From NCBI GenBank assembly GCA_003645735.1, contig QNBQ01000069.1:1-7315 (forward strand): a stretch of 7,315 nt of DNA, in the 5' to 3' direction. The notes beneath the pieces were generated by a model. The model did no database searches. It was not told the DNA's origin and saw only the letters and a list, made by a program, of their open reading frames with translations. Shown in pieces: positions 1 through 5,728 of this stretch; the stretch's first letter is position 1; every line of letters begins with the position of its first letter. Origin of the DNA: Candidatus Poribacteria bacterium. GTDB taxonomy: Bacteria; Poribacteria; WGA-4E; B28-G17. The position numbers and the translations under genes were made by a program.

Positions 1-1104
1 GATCTGCTGCTGGAGGAGGTGCCGAACGTCACCTTCGACGACATAGGCGGCCTGGACAAGCAGATCGAGCAGATACGCGACGCCATAGAGCTGCCCTTCC
101 TCTACCCCGAGGAGTATAAGGAGTTCGGCCTCACCCCGCCCAAGGGCATCCTGCTTTACGGCCCGCCCGGCTGCGGCAAGACGATGATAGCCAAAGCTAT
201 AGCCAACACCCTCGCCCAGAAGCTGAGGGAGAAGACCGGCAACCCGAACATAAAGGGCTACTTCATAAACGTCAAGGGGCCTGAGCTGCTCAACAAATAC
301 GTGGGCGAGACGGAGAGGAAGATCAGGGAGATCTTCCAGCGGGCCAAGGAGAAGGCCAAGGAGGGAATGCTGGTCGTCATCTTCTTCGACGAGATGGACT
401 CGCTGTTCAGGATGAGAGGGCTTGGGATATCCTCCGACATGGAGTCGACCGTCGTGCCGCAGTTCCTGGCCGAGATAGACGGCGTCGAGGACATAAGGAA
501 CGTGATCGTCATAGGCGCTAGCAACCGCCAGGATCTGCTGGATCCGGCGATCCTCAGGCCGGGGAGGCTGGACATCAAGATCAAGATCGACCGGCCCGAC
601 AAAGAGGCGGCCAAGGACATCTTCTCCAAATACCTCAAGCCGGGCATACCGATAGCCCAGTCGGAGATAGAGGCGGCCGGGGGGAGCGTGGAGGCGGCAA
701 TAAAGAGCATGATAGACAGGGCCGTGGAGATGATGTATGCCACGACCGATGAGAACAGGTTCCTGGAGGTCACATATGCCCACGGCGAGAGGGAGATACT
801 CTACTTCAAGGACTTCGTCAGCGGCGCGATGATCGCCAACATCGTCAACAGGGCCAAGAAACACGCCTTGAAGCGCTACATCCAGGGCGGGGAGAAGGGG
901 ATAAAGTTCGAGGACATCGAGAAGGCCATCAGGGAGGAGTTCAGGGAGAACGAGGATCTGCCCAACACGGCCAACCCGGACGACTGGGCGAGGATATCGG
1001 GGAGGAAGAGCGAGAGGATCGTCAGCGTCAGGCCTCTGTTCGATAAGGGCGAGAGGAGGAAGAGGGAATACAGGATCGTCCCCGGAACCGGACAATACCT
1101 GTGA
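1..1104 (+). CDS. arc: Proteasome-activating AAA+ ATPase ARC/Mpa (5' end outside window)
   Basis: This is the C-terminal 367 residues of the hexameric ATPase that recognises pupylated proteins, unfolds them and feeds them into the 20S proteasome. The frame is open to base 1 (Asp-Leu-Leu-Leu-Glu-Glu), so the gene begins upstream. The N-terminal coiled coil that binds Pup and the OB domains of the family (about 600 residues in mycobacteria) are not in view. Visible features are Walker A GPPGCGKT (bases 160-183), the pore-loop segment ELLNKYVGE just after base 280, Walker B IFFDEMD (379-399), sensor-1 GASNR, and arginine-finger segment ILRPGRLD. The tail has the family signature [17 protein letters not shown] and ends exactly in GQYL, the motif that docks Mpa onto the PrcA ring and opens its gate. 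It lies 16 nt upstream of the dop start, in the same direction. Identification as ARC/Mpa rather than another AAA protease ATPase is very secure because of the GQYL end and the neighbours. Confidence 0.97.
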   Translation, partial: DLLLEEVPNVTFDDIGGLDKQIEQIRDAIELPFLYPEEYKEFGLTPPKGILLYGPPGCGKTMIAKAIANTLAQKLREKTGNPNIKGYFINVKGPELLNKYVGETERKIREIFQRAKEKAKEGMLVVIFFDEMDSLFRMRGLGISSDMESTVVPQFLAEIDGVEDIRNVIVIGASNRQDLLDPAILRPGRLDIKIKIDRPDKEAAKDIFSKYLKPGIPIAQSEIEAAGGSVEAAIKSMIDRAVEMMYATTDENRFLEVTYAHGEREILYFKDFVSGAMIANIVNRAKKHALKRYIQGGEKGIKFEDIEKAIREEFRENEDLPNTANPDDWARISGRKSERIVSVRPLFDKGERRKREYRIVPGTGQYL

Positions 1105-1107
1105 GCC

Positions 1108-1112
1108 GGAGG
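1108..1112 (+). promoter_or_regulatory. Shine-Dalgarno of dop (decides start)
   Basis: GGAGG lies just after the arc stop codon. It overlaps the first possible GTG (1112) but sits 8 nt before the GTG at 1121, which is ideal spacing. This favours 1121 as the dop start. An ATG at 1139 would be 26 nt away and is less likely on spacing, although it begins right at the conserved GIETEYG strand. Confidence 0.6.
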
Positions 1113-1120
1113 TGCCGAAA

Positions 1121-2626
1121 GTGCCCGTCCCGAAGGTGATGGGCATAGAGACCGAATACGGCATAACGATCAAAGGCCCGAAGGAACGGGATCAGGTGAC
1201 CGCCTCCACCCTGGTCATAAACTGCTACAGGGACAAGGAGCGGGGGAAGGTTCTATGGGACTACGACCAGGAGTCCCCCACCACCGACGCCAGAGGGTTC
1301 ACGACCGATGAGGTCGTCCAGCAGCCGGATGAGGAGAGCAACCGGGTGATAAACGACATACTGGTCAACGGCGGCAGATACTACGTCGATCACGCACACC
1401 CCGAATACTGCACCCCCGAGTGCGCCAACGCCAGGGAGCTGGTCAAATACGATAAGGCGGGCGAACACATCCTCAATATAAGCAGGAAGCTGGCCGAGGA
1501 GTTCCTCGCCGACGGGACCAGGATCATCATCCACAAGAACAACAGCGACAGGAAAGGCCACAGCTACGGCTGCCACGAGAACTACCTCATGGACAGATCG
1601 ATCGACTTCCAGGACATCATCGACGGGCTGACCCCCTTCCTCGTCACAAGGCAGATCTTCACCGGAAGCGGGAAGGTGGGGTATGAGAACAACACCGATC
1701 CGGCCGTCTACCAGATATCCCAGAGGGCGGACTTCTTCGAGTCGGAGGTTGGCCTCAGCACGATGGTCGACCGGCCCATAATAAACACGCGGGACGAGCC
1801 GCACGCCGACGAGAAGAGGTTCAGAAGGCTGCACGTCATCGTGGGCGACGCCAACATGTCCGAGTTCACCACCTACCTGAAGGTGGGCACGACGGCCATC
1901 GTCCTGACGCTCATAGAGCTGGGGGTTGTCAAGGATAAGTTCAAGCTGCTCAACCCGGTCAAGGCGATCAAGGACGTGTCGCGGGATCTGACCTGTAAGC
2001 GGAAGCTCAAGCTGATGGACGGGAGGGAGCTGTCGCCCATAGAGATCCAGTGGGAATACCTGGAGCTGGCCCACAAACACCTGCAGCCCCTGACCGATCC
2101 CATAGCGAAGGACGTGCTCAGGAAGTGGGAGTTCGTGCTGGAGAGGCTGGAGGAGGACCCGATGAGCCTTGACAGATACATAGACTGGGTGATAAAGAAG
2201 AGGCTGATAGAGGCCTACATGGAGAGGTTCAAGCTGGACTGGTCGGATCACAGGATAACGATGATCGACCTTCAGTATCACGACGTCAACCCCGAAAAGG
2301 GGCTTTATTACAAGCTGTTGGAGAACGGTCAGGTGGAGCGGATACTGCGGCCCGGCGAGGAGATAGAGGCGATAACCGAGCCGCCCGAGGACACGAGGGC
2401 CTACTTCAGGGGGATGTGTCTCAAAAAATACCCGGATCAAATACACAGCGTCAGCTGGAACTCGATCGTCTTCGACCTCGACGAGTCCTCCCCCCTCAAT
2501 AAGATCTACATGCAGGACCCCTGCAAGGGGACGAAGGAGCTAGTGGGGGAGCTGCTCGAAAGTTGCAAAACAGCCGATGAATTGGTAAAATTCTTTGACG
2601 AACTGTCAGGGGCTACTGGGGGGTGA
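1121..2626 (+). CDS. dop: Dop, Pup deamidase/depupylase
   Basis: Dop is a carboxylate-amine-ligase-fold enzyme (glutamine-synthetase relative) that hydrolyses the isopeptide bond between Pup and substrate lysine, and in species with a Gln-ending Pup also deamidates Pup. With start GTG 1121 the protein has 501 residues, normal for Dop. Visible are GIETEYG (8-14) with the ATP/Mg-binding glutamates E10 and E12, the Dop-specific loop with WDYDQESP..DARGF (46-60) that PafA lacks, YYVDHAHPEY with the catalytic Asp90, SYGCHENYLMD (148-158), INTRDEPHAD (about 221-230), and the C-terminal domain with PPEDTRAYFRG and SWNSIVFDL. Because the Pup gene encoded next to it already ends in Glu, depupylation is the inferred main job here. 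Start choice: GTG 1112 overlaps the ribosome binding site, and 1121 has proper spacing. It is 5 nt upstream of pup. Unlike the mycobacterial Dop, it keeps several PafA-like stretches (NMSEFTTYLKVGTT, DWVIKKRL). Confidence 0.96.
   Translation: MPVPKVMGIETEYGITIKGPKERDQVTASTLVINCYRDKERGKVLWDYDQESPTTDARGFTTDEVVQQPDEESNRVINDILVNGGRYYVDHAHPEYCTPECANARELVKYDKAGEHILNISRKLAEEFLADGTRIIIHKNNSDRKGHSYGCHENYLMDRSIDFQDIIDGLTPFLVTRQIFTGSGKVGYENNTDPAVYQISQRADFFESEVGLSTMVDRPIINTRDEPHADEKRFRRLHVIVGDANMSEFTTYLKVGTTAIVLTLIELGVVKDKFKLLNPVKAIKDVSRDLTCKRKLKLMDGRELSPIEIQWEYLELAHKHLQPLTDPIAKDVLRKWEFVLERLEEDPMSLDRYIDWVIKKRLIEAYMERFKLDWSDHRITMIDLQYHDVNPEKGLYYKLLENGQVERILRPGEEIEAITEPPEDTRAYFRGMCLKKYPDQIHSVSWNSIVFDLDESSPLNKIYMQDPCKGTKELVGELLESCKTADELVKFFDELSGATGG
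1791..1872 (+). repeat. Conserved DNA block in dop, matching pafA 4900-4981
   Basis: This block aligns without gaps to 4900-4981 in pafA at a constant offset of 3109. It includes exact identities of 19 nt (1791-1809), 17 nt (1826-1842) and 20 nt (1853-1872). It encodes the core around RDEPHAD and GDANMSEFTTY. It is a paralogous coding repeat, not a mobile repeat. Confidence 0.8.
2563..2591 (+). promoter_or_regulatory. Candidate internal sigma70-type promoter for pup
   Basis: TTGCAA (2563-2568) and TAAAAT (2586-2591) are separated by exactly 17 nt, matching 4 of 6 and 5 of 6 bases of the -35 and -10 consensus. The pair lies in an AT-rich island: 2556-2605 has 19 G/C in 50 bases, far below the GC-rich surroundings. 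It falls inside the last codons of dop. A transcript would start near 2598, giving a leader of about 34 nt before the pup ATG with the GGGGGTGA ribosome binding site inside it. It would let pup and the proteasome genes be made in excess of arc and dop. The prediction rests on sequence alone. Confidence 0.45.
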
Positions 2627-2631
2627 ATTGA

Positions 2632-2832
2632 ATGCCTTCGCGGGACAGGAAACAGACCTACAAGGACAAGGAGGAGAGGAAGGCGGAGGAGGCAAAGGGC
2701 AACCCCAAGGCCGGGGAAAAGGCCCAGGAGCTGAAGGAGGATATAGATAAGCTCTTGGACGAGATCGATGAGATCCTTGAGGAGGACTCGGAGGAGTTCA
2801 TCGAGAACTACATTCAGCGCGGCGGAGAGTGA
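2632..2832 (+). CDS. pup: Pup, prokaryotic ubiquitin-like protein ending in GGE
   Basis: This is a 66-residue, intrinsically disordered protein modifier that PafA attaches to lysines of target proteins to mark them for the proteasome. The N-terminal half is rich in Lys, Arg and Glu. The C-terminal half (about 33-61) has the Pup helix signature LLDEIDEILEEDSEEFIENY, which forms a helix with the coiled coils of ARC and docks in the PafA/Dop groove. It ends in QRGGE. The final Glu66 is the residue activated and conjugated, so unlike the Gln-ending mycobacterial Pup it needs no deamidation. The last lysine is K40; Arg63 takes the place of the lysine found three residues from the end in mycobacteria. 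The ATG follows dop by 5 nt with GGGGGTGA (2618-2626) as ribosome binding site. The gene ends 1 nt before prcB. Length matches the family (about 60-70 residues). Confidence 0.97.
   Translation: MPSRDRKQTYKDKEERKAEEAKGNPKAGEKAQELKEDIDKLLDEIDEILEEDSEEFIENYIQRGGE
2824..2827 (+). promoter_or_regulatory. Shine-Dalgarno of prcB inside the last codons of pup
   Basis: GGAG, extended as GGAGAG, lies 6 nt before the prcB ATG at 2834. It is made from the Gly65 and Glu66 codons (GGA GAG) of pup, so the conjugation-site codons also serve as the ribosome binding site of the next gene. It decides the prcB start against the upstream in-frame ATG at 2768, which would overlap pup by 65 nt. Confidence 0.6.
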
Positions 2833-2833
2833 A

Positions 2834-3643
2834 ATGACGGACTTCCTGCTGGGCCCCGTGAGCTCCGACTTCCTCGAGATGTTAAGGCGCTATCATCCTC
2901 ACCTGCTCCCCGATTTCAGCCACCTCGCCTCCGAGAGATTGGATCCATCGGCCCTCCTCCAAGGCACCACGATCCTGGCCCTCAAATACAAGGATGGGGT
3001 TCTCATCGGCGGGGATAGAAGGGCGGTTGAAGGGTATCAAGTGGGGGAAAGGAGGATAGAGAAGGTATTTTCGATCGACGATTACTCGGCAATAGCGGTC
3101 GCCGGCATAGCCGGGCCGGCCATCGAGGTGGCCAAAATATTTCAGGTGCAGGTCGAATACCACGAGAGGATAGAGGGAACCCCTCTCAGCTTCGAGGGAA
3201 AGGCGAACTTCCTCTCCACACTGATAAGGTCGAACCTTCAGGCGGCGATGCAGGGGCTGGTCGTCATCCCGATATTCGCCGGGTATGATTTCAAACGGAA
3301 GGAGGGGAGGATATTCAAATACGACATAACCGGCGGCAGGTATGAGGAGACCGACTTCCACGCGATAGGATCGGGCGGCAAGGACGCGAGGGGGACGCTG
3401 AAGAAGCGTTATAGGCCCGGCATGGACAGGGACTCGGCTCTGAGGGCCGCTGTTGAGGCGTTTTGGGACGCCGCCGATGAGGACATAGCCACGGGCGGGC
3501 CGGACTTCGTCAGGGGCATCTACCCCACCATCAAGCTCATAACCGCCGAGGGGACCGAGACCGTCAGCGACGATGAGGTGGCTGCCCTGTTCGACGAGCT
3601 GATAAACCGCCTCAAAGCCGAAAACGCCGGGAGGGAAAGCTGA
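2834..3643 (+). CDS. prcB: Proteasome beta subunit PrcB (catalytic)
   Basis: This is the catalytic subunit of the 20S core, forming the two inner heptameric rings in the cytoplasm. The 269-residue precursor has a 44-residue propeptide that should be removed by self-cleavage after Gly44 to expose Thr45, the N-terminal threonine nucleophile (codon 2966-2968) in GTTILALKYKDGV. In mature numbering the other active-site residues are present: Asp17 (GGDRR, residue 61) and Lys33 (ERRIEKVF, residue 77). Further beta-type features are AAMQGL, AIGSGG near the substrate pocket, and the tail ATGGPDFVRGIYP. All are shared with actinobacterial PrcB. The start at ATG 2834 is supported by the ribosome binding site and a sensible propeptide. 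It begins 1 nt after the pup stop and its stop overlaps the prcA ATG in TGATG, implying translational coupling that helps keep alpha and beta subunits equal. Confidence 0.97.
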   Translation: MTDFLLGPVSSDFLEMLRRYHPHLLPDFSHLASERLDPSALLQGTTILALKYKDGVLIGGDRRAVEGYQVGERRIEKVFSIDDYSAIAVAGIAGPAIEVAKIFQVQVEYHERIEGTPLSFEGKANFLSTLIRSNLQAAMQGLVVIPIFAGYDFKRKEGRIFKYDITGGRYEETDFHAIGSGGKDARGTLKKRYRPGMDRDSALRAAVEAFWDAADEDIATGGPDFVRGIYPTIKLITAEGTETVSDDEVAALFDELINRLKAENAGRES

Positions 3644-4323
3644 TGCAGTTTTACGTCTCCCCCGAACAGATAATGGCCGATAAGGCCAATTACGCCCGGA
3701 AAGGGATAGCCAGGGGCAAGGACGTCGTCGCGCTGGAATACAAGGACGGGATCGTCTTCGTGGCCGAAAACATCAGCGCCACGCTGAACAAGATTCATGA
3801 GATATACGACAGGATCGCCCTGGCCGCCGTCGGGATGTATCCCGAAATAGAGCCGCTCAGGGCCGCCGGGATCTACCAGTGCGAGGTTAAGGGGTTCGCA
3901 TACAGCCGCGAGGACGTCAACGCCAGATGGCTGGCCACCTTGCTTTCACAGCGGATAGGGGAGGTCTTCAGGCGGATAGACGCCAAGCCGCTCGAGGTCG
4001 AGCTGTTGCTGGCGGAGGTCGGCGACACCCCCGAGGAGAACAGGATATTCCACATCTCCTTCGACGGGACGATGTGGGATGAGAGGAAAGTCGCCTCCAT
4101 CGGCGGCCACGCCGAGGAGATAAAGGAGTTCATCCGGAAAAAATACGCCGAGGAAATGACACTTGAGGAGGCGATAAAGCTGGCGGTTGAGGGGTTGGGA
4201 AGCATCGATCAGGACAGGAAGCTCACCTCCGAGACCCTGGAGGTGGCCGTCTTGGACAGGAACAGGGGGAGGAGGAAGTTTAAGAGGATCCCAAAGGAAA
4301 AGGTGGCTGAGATCCTGTCATGA
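3643..4323 (+). CDS. prcA: Proteasome alpha subunit PrcA
   Basis: This subunit forms the outer heptameric rings that gate the 20S core and receive the C-terminal GQYL tails of the ARC ATPase. It has 226 residues. The N-terminus FYVSPEQIMADKANYARKG is the alpha-type gating segment, followed by IARGKDVVALEYKDGIVFVAEN and LNKIHEIYDR. Lys50 in LNKI is at the position of the pocket lysine that anchors ATPase tails. There is no N-terminal Thr, as expected for a non-catalytic subunit. The C-terminal part keeps SLEVAVLD-like text (TLEVAVLDRNRGRRKFKRI). It is slightly shorter than mycobacterial PrcA because the acidic and serine-rich tail is missing. The ribosome binding site GGAGG (3630-3634) is 8 nt upstream. 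It overlaps prcB by 1 nt and pafA by 4 nt (ATGA). Confidence 0.96.
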   Translation: MQFYVSPEQIMADKANYARKGIARGKDVVALEYKDGIVFVAENISATLNKIHEIYDRIALAAVGMYPEIEPLRAAGIYQCEVKGFAYSREDVNARWLATLLSQRIGEVFRRIDAKPLEVELLLAEVGDTPEENRIFHISFDGTMWDERKVASIGGHAEEIKEFIRKKYAEEMTLEEAIKLAVEGLGSIDQDRKLTSETLEVAVLDRNRGRRKFKRIPKEKVAEILS

Positions 4324-5678
4324 AACGGCGTATATTCGGCCTTGAAAACGAATACGGCATCATATGTATGCCGCTCCACAGGGGCGGCAGGCCCCTCCCG
4401 ATCCAACAGGCCGTGACCTACCTTTTCAGGGGGATAACCTCCGGGAGGATGTATCCGGATGTCTTTCTGGAGAACGGCGCGAGGTTCTATCAGGACATAG
4501 GATGTCACCCCGAATACGCCACCCCCGAGTGCGACAACGTCTACGACCTGGTCGTGCACGATAAGGCGGGCGATAGGATAGTGGAGGAGCTGATGATAAG
4601 AGCTGAGAAGGCGATGCAGAGGGACGGGTTCAACCACAAGATCTCCATATTCAAAAACAACACCGACTCCCGCGGCAACACCTACGGCTGTCACGAGAAC
4701 TACCTCATGGATCGAAGGGTGAGCCTCAGACAGCTGGCCACCCAGCTCATCCCCTTCTTCGTCACCAGACAGATCTTCACGGGCGCCGGCAAGGTCAAAA
4801 GCAGCTTGAGGGGCGGGTATTCGATCTCCCAACGCGCCCAGCACATAAGGGAGGACATCTCGATCGCCACTACCACCGCCCGCGGCATCATAAACACCAG
4901 GGACGAGCCGCACGCCGATAGGGAGAAATACCGCAGGCTGCACGTCATCGTAGGCGATTCGAACATGTCCGAGTTCACCACTTATCTCAAGGTGGGGACC
5001 ACTCACATCGTCCTCAGGATGATAGAGGACGGCTTCCTGGACAAACGGATGGCCCTCTACGACGCCGTGAAGGCGATCCAGCAGATCTCCGAGGATCTGA
5101 CCTGTAAAAAGCCCATAGAGCTGGAAAGCGGCAAGAAGGTCACCCCCATAGAGGTTCAGCGGTATTATCTGGAGGCCGCCTACAGATATTTCGAAACGGA
5201 GGAGCTGGACCCGATGTGCGAGGATATCCTCAGGAAATGGAGCTACGTGCTGGACGCGCTGGAAGAAGACCCGATGCAGCTTGACAGGGAGATCGATTGG
5301 GTGATAAAGAAGCGGCTCATCGACGCATACGTCAACAAGCGTAAGATCAGGTGGGATGACGCCAGGGTTCAGAGGCTCGACCTTCAGTATCACAACATCA
5401 GGAGAACCGAGGGGCTGTATTACCTGCTCGAACGGGAGGGGAAGGTCGAGAGGATAGCGGACGATAAAGCGATAGAGCACGCGATGCGCAACCCGCCCAA
5501 AACCACCAGGGCGTGGCACAGGGGGAAGTTCGTGAGGCTCGCCAACGAACGGAAGATCCTCTGCGGCGTCAACTGGAGCTATATCCAGGTTTACGAGCCT
5601 TGCCAGCAGCTCTTCCTCTCCACGGATCCGCTCAACATCGAATACGAAGAGGCGAGCAAGGGGATGTATTCCTTCTGA
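4320..5678 (+). CDS. pafA: PafA, Pup-protein ligase
   Basis: PafA uses ATP to phosphorylate the C-terminal glutamate of Pup and joins it to a substrate lysine through an isopeptide bond. The protein has 452 residues, typical for PafA. Visible are RRIFGLENEYG with metal/ATP glutamates E9 and E11, NGARFYQDIGCHPEYATPECD with the catalytic Asp59, FKNNTDSRGNTYGCHENYLMD (about 111-131), INTRDEPHAD (191-200), GDSNMSEFTTYLKVGTT, and the C-terminal Pup-binding domain with EIDWVIKKRL and PPKTTRAW. The Dop-specific loop before the NGAR motif is absent, which separates it from dop in this window. The ATG overlaps the prcA stop by 4 nt; no strong ribosome binding site is seen, so translation is probably coupled to prcA. 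It is the last gene of the proteasome block. Several stretches (GLYYLL, KVERI) look more Dop-like than in mycobacterial PafA. Confidence 0.96.
   Translation: MKRRIFGLENEYGIICMPLHRGGRPLPIQQAVTYLFRGITSGRMYPDVFLENGARFYQDIGCHPEYATPECDNVYDLVVHDKAGDRIVEELMIRAEKAMQRDGFNHKISIFKNNTDSRGNTYGCHENYLMDRRVSLRQLATQLIPFFVTRQIFTGAGKVKSSLRGGYSISQRAQHIREDISIATTTARGIINTRDEPHADREKYRRLHVIVGDSNMSEFTTYLKVGTTHIVLRMIEDGFLDKRMALYDAVKAIQQISEDLTCKKPIELESGKKVTPIEVQRYYLEAAYRYFETEELDPMCEDILRKWSYVLDALEEDPMQLDREIDWVIKKRLIDAYVNKRKIRWDDARVQRLDLQYHNIRRTEGLYYLLEREGKVERIADDKAIEHAMRNPPKTTRAWHRGKFVRLANERKILCGVNWSYIQVYEPCQQLFLSTDPLNIEYEEASKGMYSF
4900..4981 (+). repeat. Conserved DNA block in pafA, matching dop 1791-1872
   Basis: This is the second copy of the paralogous coding block. 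Exact matches are 4900-4918, 4935-4951 and 4962-4981, separated by only a few differences, and the alignment has no gaps. See the dop copy for the encoded motifs. Confidence 0.8.
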
Positions 5679-5680
5679 AC

Positions 5681-5706
5681 CGCCCCCGGAACCGATCGGA
5701 GGGGCG
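5681..5706 (+). other. Imperfect inverted repeat after pafA
   Basis: CGCCCC (5681-5686) can pair with GGGGCG (5701-5706) around the self-complementary CCGATCGG (5692-5699). It starts 2 nt after the pafA stop. No T-run follows, so it is not a standard intrinsic terminator. It might protect the 3' end of the proteasome transcript, weaken read-through, or be chance in GC-rich DNA. Confidence 0.25.
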
Positions 5707-5717
5707 ATATCCCACAC

Positions 5718-5723
5718 GGGAGG
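5718..5723 (+). promoter_or_regulatory. Shine-Dalgarno of the CBM9-like gene (decides start)
   Basis: GGGAGG, extended as GGGAGGT, lies 5 nt before the ATG at 5729 and 8 nt before the adjacent ATG at 5732. It places the start right before a signal peptide and excludes the long in-frame extension that overlaps pafA. Confidence 0.6.
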
Positions 5724-5728
5724 TAAAG

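Noticed and set aside
1253..2446. Minus-strand open frame of 397 codons opposite dop
   Set aside because: Shadow of dop. Its similarity to the minus-strand frame opposite pafA is a by-product of the dop/pafA homology, not evidence of a second antisense protein family.
2632..2832. Tag gene as a UBact rather than Pup
   Set aside because: The C-terminal helix signature LLDEIDEILEE..EEFIENY is that of Pup, and the end is Gly-Gly-Glu rather than Thr/Ser-Gly-Glu.
2768..2833. N-terminal extension of prcB starting inside pup
   Set aside because: It would overlap pup by 65 nt in another frame and give Arg/Ser-rich text not like a propeptide. ATG 2834 has a good ribosome binding site.
4364..4564. Small plus-strand open frame of 66 codons inside pafA
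   Set aside because: Out-of-frame shadow, Arg/Pro-rich, no ribosome binding site and no recognisable features.
5681..5706. Rho-independent terminator after pafA
   Set aside because: The stem is imperfect with a large inner region, and no T-run follows; kept only as a low-confidence inverted repeat.
5513..5728. N-terminal extension of the CBM9-like gene overlapping pafA
   Set aside because: It lies mostly within pafA in another frame, has no family resemblance, and would bury the clear signal peptide that begins at 5729.
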